Shown here: piece by piece, positions 1-6,489 of the stretch
Position numbering within the stretch: the stretch's first letter is position 1
Layout: each line of letters begins with the position of its first letter
Origin: Methylomonas koyamae
Lineage (GTDB): Bacteria; Pseudomonadota; Gammaproteobacteria; Methylococcales; Methylomonadaceae
NCBI RefSeq assembly: GCF_019669905.1
Contig: NZ_AP019777.1
Span: forward strand, 992,001 to 1,056,000
DNA length: 64,000 nucleotides
Direction of reading: 5' to 3'
The notes under the pieces: generated by a model
The model's database searches: none
Seen by the model: only the letters and a program-made list of their open reading frames with translations
What the model was told of the DNA's origin: nothing
Program-made: the position numbers and the translations under genes

Positions 1-87
1 TTCGCAATGCCGGACATTGATGGCGGTTTGGTGGGCGGTGCATCTCTCGATGCCAAAGGCTTCCTGCAAATCTGCCATTCGGTTTAG
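1..87 (+). CDS. tpiA: triosephosphate isomerase, C-terminal end (partial)
   Basis: The first 28 codons plus TAG read FAMPDIDGGLVGGASLDA and then KGFLQIC. This is the C-terminal phosphate-binding GGLVGGASL segment of triosephosphate isomerase, which interconverts glyceraldehyde-3-phosphate and dihydroxyacetone phosphate in the cytoplasm. Only the last helix and strand are present; the gene begins left of the window. The identification is supported by secG following 21 nt downstream, a conserved gammaproteobacterial gene order. Confidence 0.93.
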   Translation, partial: FAMPDIDGGLVGGASLDAKGFLQICHSV

Positions 88-108
88 TTCCATCCGATTA
101 AGGTCTTT

Positions 109-516
109 ATGTTGTACCAAATTATAATAATTATTCATATCTTCCTGGGTATAGGCATCATCGGTTTGGTGCTGATGCAACAAGGAAAGGGCGCAGACGC
201 GGGAGCCACCTTCGGCGGCGGCGCATCCGGTTCGGTATTCGGCGCCCAGGGCTCCGCATCGTTCCTGTCCAGAACCACGGCAATTTTCGCAACGTTGTTT
301 TTCATGACCAGCTTGGGTTTGGCGATGATGAGCGGTTACCAAGGTAAAAAGACCGACATCGTTCTGGAATCGGCTCCGGCGGCAGAACCCGCTAAATCCG
401 AATTGCCGTTACCGCAGAGCTCAGCCGAGATTCCTGCGGCTGTGCCGGGCGTAGTCGACGCCAAAATCCCCGAAGCTCCGGCTATCAAAGAAGTCGAAAA
501 GCCGGCCGCGCAATAA
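109..516 (+). CDS. secG: preprotein translocase subunit SecG
   Basis: This 135-residue protein is SecG, the small accessory subunit of the SecYEG translocon in the inner membrane. It has a hydrophobic N-terminal helix (residues about 3-22), the family's conserved loop (LMQQGKGADAGATFGGGAS, residues 21-39) and a second membrane helix (about 54-75). A Pro/Ala/Glu-rich cytoplasmic tail follows; it is longer than the E. coli tail, as is common in many gammaproteobacteria. ATG 109 starts just before the first helix. The gene lies between tpiA and tRNA-Leu, the usual context, and is probably co-transcribed with tpiA. Confidence 0.96.
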   Translation: MLYQIIIIIHIFLGIGIIGLVLMQQGKGADAGATFGGGASGSVFGAQGSASFLSRTTAIFATLFFMTSLGLAMMSGYQGKKTDIVLESAPAAEPAKSELPLPQSSAEIPAAVPGVVDAKIPEAPAIKEVEKPAAQ

Positions 517-524
517 GTGTTAAT

Positions 525-609
525 GCCGACGTGGTGAAATTGGTAGACACGCCATCTTGAGGGGGTGGTGACGCAAGTCGTGCCGGTTCAAGTCCGGCCG
601 TCGGTACCA
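525..609 (+). tRNA. tRNA-Leu (GAG anticodon)
   Basis: This 85-nt class II tRNA has acceptor GCCGACG pairing with CGTCGGT (one G-U), then A73 and an encoded CCA. The anticodon stem CCATC/GGTGG closes loop TTGAGGG, giving anticodon GAG at 559-561. A long variable arm fits tRNA-Leu, and the T-arm contains GGTTCAAGTCC. Its 3' end is the integration site of the element that follows: the last 23 nt and the sequence beyond recur at 6306. Confidence 0.96.
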
Positions 610-716
610 AATTAGGGTTTTAAGAAACCCGATACAATCCAAAAACCCGCAAGTTACAAGGCTTCGCGGGTTTTTTTATGTCCGATGGAATCCGCCTAAA
701 TTTGCCAGAATCCGGC
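587..716 (+). repeat. attachment-site direct repeat, copy 1 (attL)
   Basis: This segment runs from the tRNA T-arm through a terminator and is repeated at 6306-6432 with about a dozen differences, including two single-base indels. It contains the tRNA 3' end, the stretch TACCAAATTAGGGTTTTAAG, and the downstream hairpin. Placement directly before an integrase gene and at a tRNA 3' end identifies it as an attachment site. The crossover core is not defined by the sequence alone; the tRNA 3' end is the usual place. Confidence 0.88.
641..677 (+). terminator. rho-independent terminator after tRNA-Leu
   Basis: The arms AAACCCGC (643-650) and GCGGGTTT (666-673) enclose a 15-nt loop and run into seven T residues. 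It sits 34 nt after the tRNA and lies within the attachment repeat, so the element carries its own copy; the second copy is at about 6359-6395. Confidence 0.85.
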
Positions 717-723
717 CCAATGT

Positions 724-791
724 GTGACACTGAGAGTGACACTGAGCTAATGACGCTTTCCAGTGTCACATTTTTTAAAAGCTGGTGTCAC
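724..791 (+). promoter_or_regulatory. integrase arm-type sites, element 1 (GTGACA)
   Basis: GTGACA occurs at 724-729 and 736-741 (12-bp period), followed by inverted copies TGTCAC at 764-769 and 786-791, the last ending 3 nt before the integrase ATG. The pattern repeats at the right end of the element (6235, 6247). In tyrosine-recombinase elements such short repeats beside the core bind the integrase N-terminal arm domain. Overlap with the int leader suggests autoregulation. Function is inferred from position and repetition. Confidence 0.65.
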
Positions 792-794
792 ATT

Positions 795-2048
795 ATGGCA
801 ATCGAAATCAACAAAGACGCGGTTTACAGGGCAGCCAAGCCAAAAGAAAAGGATTACACAATCAAGGACGGCGGCGGTTTGGAAATGGTCATAAAAGCCG
901 ATGGCGTAAAACGATGGGTTTTTAGATATAGGGCAGACGGCAAGCAGAACAAACTAGGCTTTGGTGTGTACCCCGAAACCACGTTAGAGAACGCTAGGCG
1001 GAAGGCGGAGGAAGCGCGGCAACAAATCGCCGAAGGTATCGACCCCGGCAAAATCAGGCGGCAAGAAAAGGCAGCCAAGCAACTAGCCAAACAAAATCAA
1101 GGCCGGCAAAAGGAAGGCTTACCGATTCTGGATAGTTTCGCCGATATTACCCGGCAATGGTTGGCGTCAATCGCGCACCTGACAACCGTAACCACCCACA
1201 CCAAGAAAACCAGCAGGATCGAACGTCTAGCCTTTCCCTTGCTAGGTGATAAACCCATCAAGGAAATTAAATCCGCCGATGTGCTGGCAGTCTTAAAGCC
1301 GATGATCGACAAACAGCAGCTTGAAACGGCGCACCGGCTACACGCGGAAATCAGTTCAATATTTGCCTATGCCATTGTTCACAACTTCACCGACTACGAT
1401 CCGGCGCAACCTGTAGCAAAACAGATACCCGCACAAAAGGTAAGGCACCGGGCAGCGATTATCGACCCCAAGCAGGTTGGGCAATTGTTGCGGGATATTT
1501 ACGCCTATCAAGGCACCTATGTTGTGCAGATGGCGTTAAGGCTAAGCCCATTGCTGTTTCAGCGCCCAGGCGAAATCCGCCAAATGCTTTGGGATGATGT
1601 GGATTTGGTGGCGAAGGAATGGCGGCCTTACATCAGCAAAACCGACTTTCATCATATTGTGCCGTTGAGTCGGCAGGCTTTAGAAATCCTGGAAGCGATC
1701 CAACCACTAACCGGCGGCGGGCAATATGTGTTCCCTTCCAGCCGCGGCGATGGGCGGCCAATGTCGGATAACACCATCAGGACGGCGTTGATAACTCTTG
1801 GTTATGACTCAACCATCCAAACGGCGCACGGATTCCGCACTATTGCATCAACCTTGCTGAATGAGCAGGGATGGAGTCCAGATGCAATCGAGCGCCAGCT
1901 TGCCCACGCGCCGCGCGATCAAGTACGGGCGGCCTATAACCGGGCGCAATACCTGGACGAACGGCGGCGAATGATGCAAAGCTGGGCGGATTACCTGGAT
2001 GGACTTAAAAGAGGTGCGGACGTAATCCCATTTAAGCGGACTGGATAA
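795..2048 (+). CDS. P4-type tyrosine recombinase / integrase
   Basis: This 417-residue integrase has an N-terminal arm-binding domain (DUF4102 type; residues about 1-85, with KDAVYRAAKPKEKDY and DGGGLEMVIKADG), a central SAM-like core-binding domain (about 115-210) and a C-terminal catalytic domain. Visible catalytic residues are Arg in RPGEIRQ, His-x-x-Arg in HGFRTIA, the later His in LAHAPRD and the nucleophile Tyr in AAYNRAQY. ATG 795 is chosen because it aligns with the start of the second integrase at 6490. An in-frame upstream ATG at 678 would translate the attachment repeat and is unlikely. The gene appears intact and should catalyse integration at tRNA-Leu. Confidence 0.93.
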   Translation: MAIEINKDAVYRAAKPKEKDYTIKDGGGLEMVIKADGVKRWVFRYRADGKQNKLGFGVYPETTLENARRKAEEARQQIAEGIDPGKIRRQEKAAKQLAKQNQGRQKEGLPILDSFADITRQWLASIAHLTTVTTHTKKTSRIERLAFPLLGDKPIKEIKSADVLAVLKPMIDKQQLETAHRLHAEISSIFAYAIVHNFTDYDPAQPVAKQIPAQKVRHRAAIIDPKQVGQLLRDIYAYQGTYVVQMALRLSPLLFQRPGEIRQMLWDDVDLVAKEWRPYISKTDFHHIVPLSRQALEILEAIQPLTGGGQYVFPSSRGDGRPMSDNTIRTALITLGYDSTIQTAHGFRTIASTLLNEQGWSPDAIERQLAHAPRDQVRAAYNRAQYLDERRRMMQSWADYLDGLKRGADVIPFKRTG

Positions 2049-2261
2049 AACTAACTTGGACAATCTTTTGTGGATGTTATATTATAGCAGTCACTGATCC
2101 GCTGATACCCTCGACAGGGATAAAGCGAATCTCGCTAACCCTCTCAGACGCTACACAGCCGACGCGAGGCAAGCGCAACTTGAACTTATGTTTAATTTGC
2201 TTTGCCGTGTCCGCTGTTATCGCATCACTGGCAGAGCGACCACCGCATTAGAGGTATCGCA

Positions 2262-2492
2262 ATGCTCGAATTACCACAAACTGGCTATTTACGCCTTCCG
2301 CAAATAATCGGTAACCCCAAAGCCGAACCACCAACCCCACCGCTTATTCCCGTTTCAAAATCTACGTGGTGGGATGGCGTCAAAACCGGACGTTTCCCTA
2401 AACCCGTCAAACTGTCTGCCAGAACAACGGCATGGCGTGTCGAGGACATCCGCGCCTTAATCGAGCAACTTGCAACCGAACGCGCAGCGTAA
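2262..2492 (+). CDS. AlpA-family transcriptional regulator
   Basis: This 76-residue protein is of the AlpA/MerR-like winged-HTH type found in P4-like elements. The family signature is LPQTGYLRLPQIIG, then SKSTWWDGVKTGRFPKPVKL, then TAWRVEDIRALIEQL. Here STWW-GVK-GRFPKPVKL is the recognition wing and WRVEDIR the last helix. In known elements AlpA controls excision or int expression. ATG 2262 follows GAGG at about 2251 and aligns with the start of the copy at 7806. Residues 1-70 are highly similar to that copy. Confidence 0.9.
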   Translation: MLELPQTGYLRLPQIIGNPKAEPPTPPLIPVSKSTWWDGVKTGRFPKPVKLSARTTAWRVEDIRALIEQLATERAA

Positions 2493-2501
2493 GGGGGCAG
2501 G

Positions 2502-2657
2502 ATGACAAACAAAAAAATAGCCACCGGGGCGGGCGAGCCTCAAGCAGCTACAAAATCATTCAACGGCAGCAAGTTTAACCTGATCGATTATCGAATCAAA
2601 GCCGTTATTCATCACCTAGCCCCCTGGTTTTTCCTGGTAGGGGGCTTGCATGGCTAA
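2502..2657 (+). CDS. small ORF sharing an N-terminal leader with the 8031 gene
   Basis: A 51-codon frame begins 9 nt after the alpA stop with RBS GGGGGCAGG. Its first 31 residues, including KSFNGSKFNLIDY, match the start of the protein at 8031 (RSFTGNQFNLIDY) in the same position after alpA. The rest is unrelated (RIKAVIHHLAPWFF...), as if a longer gene had been replaced after LIDY. It overlaps the next start (ATGGCTAA). It could be a translated leader that couples to the DUF927 gene, or a scar of lost cargo. No function is assigned. Confidence 0.5.
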   Translation: MTNKKIATGAGEPQAATKSFNGSKFNLIDYRIKAVIHHLAPWFFLVGGLHG

Positions 2658-4530
2658 GGCTGTACGCAATTCGAAAAAACGCGGTGTTACTGGTGTTACC
2701 GGTGTTACCACTTACAGCGGCGCGGCTTCCAGCGGTAACACCACAAAAAACCAAGGTGTTACCGGTGTTACCAAACCGGAAAACGAAACCAACTTAGAGC
2801 CAGTCGGAGCCGATAAACATCCTTTCCCACCAGCAACAGAACGAGATTGTTATCGCGTTTATGATGATTGGTGCGGGCCGAAGTCAAAATGGCCGCCGGG
2901 TGTTTACTGGCATTACATGAGCAAAGCCACGAGGGAGGAACCACCCGCGCCGGTTGATGTTCGATTGTGCGGGCCTTTACGCGTAACGGCTACAGCCAGA
3001 AACAAGCAAGGCCGCGAGTTTGGACAGGTTCTAGAGTTTGTCGATAAATTGAAACACCCTAAACGCTGGAATATGCCTAGCAAGTTATTGGCTGGCCGTG
3101 GTGATGAATTGCAACGTGAGTTGTTTGATTCGGGGTTGGAGATTAACTACAGGCAGCGCGCCAGAATTGCCGAATACATTAGCGAGCAAAGACCCAAGGC
3201 AACGGTTTGGACGGCTTCGGCGTGTGGCTGGTTTTATGGTGTTTTTGTCTTGCCCAACCAAGTGATTGGCGACAATGCCGAGTCTGTAATGTATCAGAGT
3301 GATAGTGCCAAGGCGTTAGATGCCTACACGCAGGCCGGGAGCCTTGACGATTGGCAAAACCATGTTGCGCGATATTGCCCCGGCAATCCGTTGTTAGTGT
3401 TGGCGGTATCTCAGGCTTTTAGCGGCGCATTATTGGAAAAATGCAGTGTTGACGGTATCGGCGTGCATATTTTTGGCGAATCCAGCAAAGGCAAAACCAG
3501 CGGCATGCTATTGGCGGGCAGTGTATGGGGCGAACCGAAACGGTTTAATCGATCCTGGACAGCCACCGCGAACGGTTTGGAATCAGCGGCTACAGGCGTT
3601 AATGATGGACTGTTATGCCTGGATGAAATGAGCAAGGCCGATGCCAACGAGGTAAGCAAGTCGCTGTATATGCTGGCGAATGGTATCGGTAAACAACGAG
3701 CGACCGCGAACGGTTCCGCGCGTGCAACAAATAACTGGCGCGTATCTGTCCTATCCAATGGCGAAGAATCTATCGAGGCGCATTTACTCAAAGCGGGCAT
3801 TATTGCCAAGGCTGGCGAGCTGGTGCGATTCCTACAACTGCCCATATTCGGCGATTATGGCGCGTTCAATGATTTGCAGGGTAGTGAGTCAGGGCGGGCC
3901 TTTTCCGCCTTGCTGGCGCAAAATTCAGCGCGTTATTACGGCACGGCGGGCATTGCCTATCTGGAGAAACTCACCCGCGATAAACGCGACTTTGCCGAGA
4001 CTCTTAGCCAGTTTGTCGCGGTGATTGAAAAGCAAAACGGCGCATTATCCCCGCAGGAAGGCCGGGCGGCGCGTGCGTTTGCCTTAATCGGTATGGCGGG
4101 CGAATTGGCGACGGAATACGGCATTACAGGCTGGACTGAACGCACGGCGATGGATGCCGCGCTACAGTGCTTTAAACAATGGCGAAACCATCGTGGCAAG
4201 GGTGAGCTTGAGCCTAAGCAGTTAGTGGATACTGTCCGGCATTATGTTGAACTCTATGGCGATGCCCGCTTTACCAGCACCACCGACGACACCCGCTTAT
4301 ACGGTGAGCGTTCTGGATATTGGCGCGAGGTTGAAGGCGTGCGGCAATGGCTATTCAGTACCGCAGGATTTAAAAAGGCCATAGGCAACGCTGACAGCAA
4401 ACAGGCGGCGAGATTGTTAGCTACTCAAGGCGTGTTAATACCTGGAAGATCGAAAACCGTTACACAGGTTAAGCATAGCGGCGGTACAAGCTGGTTTTAC
4501 GTGATTCAGTTCAATAGCGATGCTGAGTAG
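2650..4530 (+). CDS. DUF927-domain replication/primase-helicase-like ATPase
   Basis: This 626-residue protein has a DUF927 core (about residues 150-480), seen in phage and satellite replication proteins. A Walker A-like GESSKGKTS lies near residue 275, followed by SWTATANGLESAA and the Walker B-like LLCLDEMSKA near 322. The C-terminal part is predicted to be helical and ends in a wHTH-like segment. The N-terminus is a low-complexity GVTGVTGVTT tract encoded by 9-bp repeats. No CHC2 zinc finger or TOPRIM motif is seen, so priming activity is not shown. It is the only replication candidate in element 1. The start overlaps the preceding small ORF, suggesting coupled translation. Confidence 0.8.
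   Translation: MAKAVRNSKKRGVTGVTGVTTYSGAASSGNTTKNQGVTGVTKPENETNLEPVGADKHPFPPATERDCYRVYDDWCGPKSKWPPGVYWHYMSKATREEPPAPVDVRLCGPLRVTATARNKQGREFGQVLEFVDKLKHPKRWNMPSKLLAGRGDELQRELFDSGLEINYRQRARIAEYISEQRPKATVWTASACGWFYGVFVLPNQVIGDNAESVMYQSDSAKALDAYTQAGSLDDWQNHVARYCPGNPLLVLAVSQAFSGALLEKCSVDGIGVHIFGESSKGKTSGMLLAGSVWGEPKRFNRSWTATANGLESAATGVNDGLLCLDEMSKADANEVSKSLYMLANGIGKQRATANGSARATNNWRVSVLSNGEESIEAHLLKAGIIAKAGELVRFLQLPIFGDYGAFNDLQGSESGRAFSALLAQNSARYYGTAGIAYLEKLTRDKRDFAETLSQFVAVIEKQNGALSPQEGRAARAFALIGMAGELATEYGITGWTERTAMDAALQCFKQWRNHRGKGELEPKQLVDTVRHYVELYGDARFTSTTDDTRLYGERSGYWREVEGVRQWLFSTAGFKKAIGNADSKQAARLLATQGVLIPGRSKTVTQVKHSGGTSWFYVIQFNSDAE
2683..2772 (+). repeat. iteron-like 9-bp repeat cluster A (GGTGTTACC)
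   Basis: Six copies of GGTGTTACC or its reverse complement GGTAACACC lie at 2683, 2692, 2701, 2734 (inverted), 2755 and 2764; the first copy has one mismatch (GGTGTTACT). They fall inside the 5' coding part of the DUF927 gene and encode its GVTGVT tract. The same 9-mer recurs in cluster B just past the gene. Such repeats beside a replication gene resemble iterons of an origin. Confidence 0.6.
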
Positions 4531-4855
4531 CGTTCTGGATTATTACCTAAAGACGGTAACACCGGTAACACCTGCAAAAATCGAGGTGTTACCGCTACAG
4601 GCCGCGCCATTTCTGGCGGTAACACCAGTAACACCGGTAACACTCGAAAAAAGACACACGCAACCGCAAAACCAGCTACTCCAGAAAACTACAGTTTCCA
4701 AACCAATTACCTGCAAGGCCTGTAATCACTTCCAGAGCTACCACCAACACGGCGGCGGCGCGGGTGTTTGCAGTGTTGGCGTGCAACCCTTTGGCGCGTG
4801 TTGGTGGGCGGATACCTTGCACGAGTGCGACCAATGGAGCGCAAAACATGATTGA
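4520..4855 (+). CDS. small Cys-rich protein of element 1
   Basis: This 111-residue ORF starts 11 nt before the DUF927 stop. Residues about 13-45 contain VTPVTP tracts encoded by iteron cluster B. The C-terminal half has CKACNHFQ, then GAGVCSVG, then HECDQW: spaced Cys residues like the small zinc-binding modules of phage and element proteins. The tract may exist only because DNA repeats are read through. Function is unknown; the end overlaps the next start (ATGATTGA). Confidence 0.6.
   Translation: MLSSVLDYYLKTVTPVTPAKIEVLPLQAAPFLAVTPVTPVTLEKRHTQPQNQLLQKTTVSKPITCKACNHFQSYHQHGGGAGVCSVGVQPFGACWWADTLHECDQWSAKHD
4555..4644 (+). repeat. iteron-like 9-bp repeat cluster B
   Basis: Copies of GGTAACACC lie at 4555, 4564 and 4618, with an inverted GGTGTTACC at 4585 and one-mismatch copies at 4627 and 4636. 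Predominant orientation is opposite to cluster A, so the two clusters bracket the DUF927 gene as a large inverted arrangement 1.8 kb apart. Confidence 0.6.
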
Positions 4856-5066
4856 AGCCGAATTGAAGGCGTTAAGCGACTTGGCCGAAGAGGTTTTGAT
4901 GGCATGGCTTGCCGTTGAAAGTCCGAGCGATAGGCGACGGCAGCAAGCCTTAGCATTGCTGGCCGATGCCGGGATGTTGTTATTCAATGCTCACCGGAAT
5001 TTGACGCTTGATGACTACGGGGAGATTGCGGGGAGTCAGTTAGATTTTCAGAATAACAATCAATAA
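4848..5066 (+). CDS. small hypothetical protein of element 1
   Basis: This 72-residue acidic, helical protein begins MIEAELKALSDLAEEVLMAW and continues RRRQQALALLADAGMLLF. ATG 4848 overlaps the preceding TGA by 8 nt, indicating translational coupling. I do not recognise a family. It resembles the small helical accessory proteins that follow replication genes in phage satellites. Confidence 0.55.
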   Translation: MIEAELKALSDLAEEVLMAWLAVESPSDRRRQQALALLADAGMLLFNAHRNLTLDDYGEIAGSQLDFQNNNQ

Positions 5067-5135
5067 CTTGGCTTGTCTTAAAATAGCCTTGGGTTTTCAC
5101 AAAGCGGCTACGGTAATAACCAATTTAGCCAATCG

Positions 5136-5242
5136 GCAGATCCACGCGCACGCGGCAGAATCGAAACAAGCGGCAAATTTTCCGCTTGATCTGATAGCAG
5201 ACCCACGCGCACGCGGCAGAATGGATACTTCCGGCAAATTTG
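5136..5242 (+). repeat. direct repeat, about 45 bp, two copies 61 bp apart
   Basis: Copy 1 (5136-5181) and copy 2 (5197-5242) share the blocks CCACGCGCACGCGGCAGAAT and GGCAAATTT at the same spacing. They lie in a stretch without a convincing gene (5067-5345). A possible 61-codon frame over the repeats has no recognisable product. The repeats could be protein-binding sites of the element. Confidence 0.55.
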
Positions 5243-5345
5243 CCGAATGTTGAAGTCATGGTAAGGCAAGGTTGTAGATAGGTATCCAAAACATGGTAAC
5301 CAGGCTGGTAGCCATCAAAATCGCCGTTTTTCGGCCAGCGTACTA

Positions 5346-5660
5346 ATGACGACACCGGAACTAAGAAAGCAGCTTAAAGCCTATTGCCGGCGCCATGACG
5401 CCATCTTTGCCGAATGGCGCGAGCGCGGCTATCAGTATCCGCCGCCAGTTCGCGAACCTTTCCCCGCGGAGTTTCGCGATATGACTTGCGGCGCCAAAAC
5501 CCGAGCCGGCACACCTTGCCAGCAAAAGGCGATTTTCGCCAATGGCCGCTGCAAATGGCATGGCGGATGCAGTACCGGCCCCAAGACCGAAGCCGGCAAA
5601 CAGCGGGCGGCTTTGAATGGAAACCGACCGAAGCAAAAGCGAAGTCATACCGGTGAATAA
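5346..5660 (+). CDS. HGG-x-STGPKT motif protein
   Basis: This 104-residue protein has a compact Cys/His module: MTCGAKTRAGTPCQQKAI, then NGRCKWHGGCSTGPKTEAGK. This pattern (C-x-A-K-T...G-x-P-C...C-x-x-HGG...TGPKT) is common in small proteins of phages and integrative elements and probably binds zinc. The N-terminal half is a basic helix. No biochemical role is established. No clear Shine-Dalgarno precedes ATG 5346. It is the third small gene after the replication ATPase. Confidence 0.7.
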   Translation: MTTPELRKQLKAYCRRHDAIFAEWRERGYQYPPPVREPFPAEFRDMTCGAKTRAGTPCQQKAIFANGRCKWHGGCSTGPKTEAGKQRAALNGNRPKQKRSHTGE

Positions 5661-5695
5661 AACACCAGTTTCAACGGCACGGAGGAATAACGATT

Positions 5696-5899
5696 ATGGC
5701 CGCATCCAGTTTTAAAACATCCGCCGAATACCAACGCGAACGGCGAGAACTCAACAGGCGGCACGGCGTGCGGCGATTGGATATTGAAATCGGACCAAAG
5801 CTAATGGCAAGGCTTCAGCGGGAACTTGCCGACTATGGCGCGGCCACCCATCCGGGCGCGGCCCTGGTGGATTGGCTGGATGACGTGTTACCGGAATAA
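5696..5899 (+). CDS. small hypothetical protein, ribbon-helix-helix-like size
   Basis: This 67-residue basic protein has a strong RBS (GGAGGAA, 11 nt before ATG 5696). It reads SAEYQRERRELNRRHGVRRLDIEIGPKLMARLQRELADYG. A strand-like RRLDIEIG followed by two helices would fit a ribbon-helix-helix DNA-binding fold, but this is only a shape argument. The last 24 codons have a second degenerate copy at 6062-6136. Confidence 0.6.
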   Translation: MAASSFKTSAEYQRERRELNRRHGVRRLDIEIGPKLMARLQRELADYGAATHPGAALVDWLDDVLPE

Positions 5900-6061
5900 A
5901 GTACGCAAAAGTACGAAAACGGTACGAACGGAAATACTCAAAAACGCCACCCCGAACGCAACACCCACGCTTAAAGAATTCACGGCCTTGAAAGGCAAAT
6001 ACAACAGCAAACCGCAACATAAAATGAAGCAACGGGGCGTGAACAGGCCTAGTGAACGAAA

Positions 6062-6136
6062 ATTGGCGATTATGGCGCGGCCACCCATCCGGGCGCGGCG
6101 TTGGTTGATTGGTTAAATGATGTTCTGCTCGAGTAG
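6062..6136 (+). pseudogene. duplicated 3' end of the 5696 gene
   Basis: Read in the right frame this stretch gives GDYGAATHPGAALVDWLNDV and then LLE-stop, matching the tail of the 5696 gene (ADYGAATHPGAALVDWLDDV). There is no intact upstream part or start. It marks a partial tandem duplication near the right end of element 1. Confidence 0.75.
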
Positions 6137-6234
6137 TGTCTATTTTAGAGTGTTTAGATATACCGGAATAAACTGCGATAGAATAAAAAAGAAGTAGGGG
6201 TTTAGCGCGACAAGAGCGGGTAAAAGCTAAAAAT

Positions 6235-6252
6235 GTGACACCCAGAGTGACA
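6235..6252 (+). promoter_or_regulatory. right-end arm-type sites of element 1
   Basis: GTGACA occurs at 6235-6240 and 6247-6252 with the same 12-bp period as the left-end pair at 724/736. It lies 54 bp before attachment repeat copy 2. This is what is expected for the other arm of attP and supports 6306-6432 as the right boundary of element 1. Confidence 0.6.
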
Positions 6253-6305
6253 CTGGTGAAGCATCAAAATTGAATGTTGTTGCAAATCAAATTATTGCAA
6301 ATGAA

Positions 6306-6432
6306 TTCAAGACCGGCTGTCGTACCAAATTAGGGTTTTAAGAAACCCGATACAATCCAAAAACCCGCAAGTTACAAGGCTTCGCGGGTTTTTTATGTCC
6401 GATAGAATCCGGCTAGATTTGCCAGAATCCGG
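6306..6432 (+). repeat. attachment-site direct repeat, copy 2
   Basis: The copy begins TTCAAGACCGGCTGTCGTACC, a mutated tRNA-Leu T-arm and acceptor end with one base deleted. It then follows copy 1 almost exactly through the hairpin terminator to GCCAGAATCCGG. It is the right boundary of element 1 and the left boundary of element 2. No third copy was found further right. Confidence 0.87.
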
Positions 6433-6440
6433 GCGAATTT

Positions 6441-6486
6441 GCCATACTGAGAGCCATATCGGGGCGAGTAAGGGTTTCGGTATGGC
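6441..6486 (+). promoter_or_regulatory. integrase arm-type sites, element 2 (GCCATA)
   Basis: GCCATA occurs at 6441-6446 and 6453-6458 and the inverted TATGGC at 6481-6486. The spacings (6 and 22 nt) are identical to the GTGACA set in front of the first integrase, and the flanking CTGAGA is conserved, but the hexamer differs. Confidence 0.6.
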
Positions 6487-6489
6487 AAA

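Larger units (their letters stand above)
610..6323 (+). mobile_element. integrative element 1 (P4-like, satellite-sized) at tRNA-Leu
   Basis: This segment of about 5.7 kb is bounded by the two attachment repeats. It carries integrase, AlpA-type regulator, DUF927 ATPase and several small ORFs, all on the + strand. Tandem GTGACA arm-type sites occur at both ends (724-741 and 6235-6252), as expected for the two arms of an integrated attP. No capsid, terminase, conjugation or packaging gene is visible. The int + alpA + primase/helicase-like layout fits a P4-type satellite or small integrative element; what mobilises it is unknown. Confidence 0.82.

Noticed and set aside
678..794. In-frame N-terminal extension of integrase 1 from ATG 678
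   Set aside because: It would translate the attachment repeat and the arm-site region; integrase 2 starts at the position equivalent to 795.
5136..5242. CRISPR array
   Set aside because: Only two repeats of unequal conservation and no cas genes in the window.
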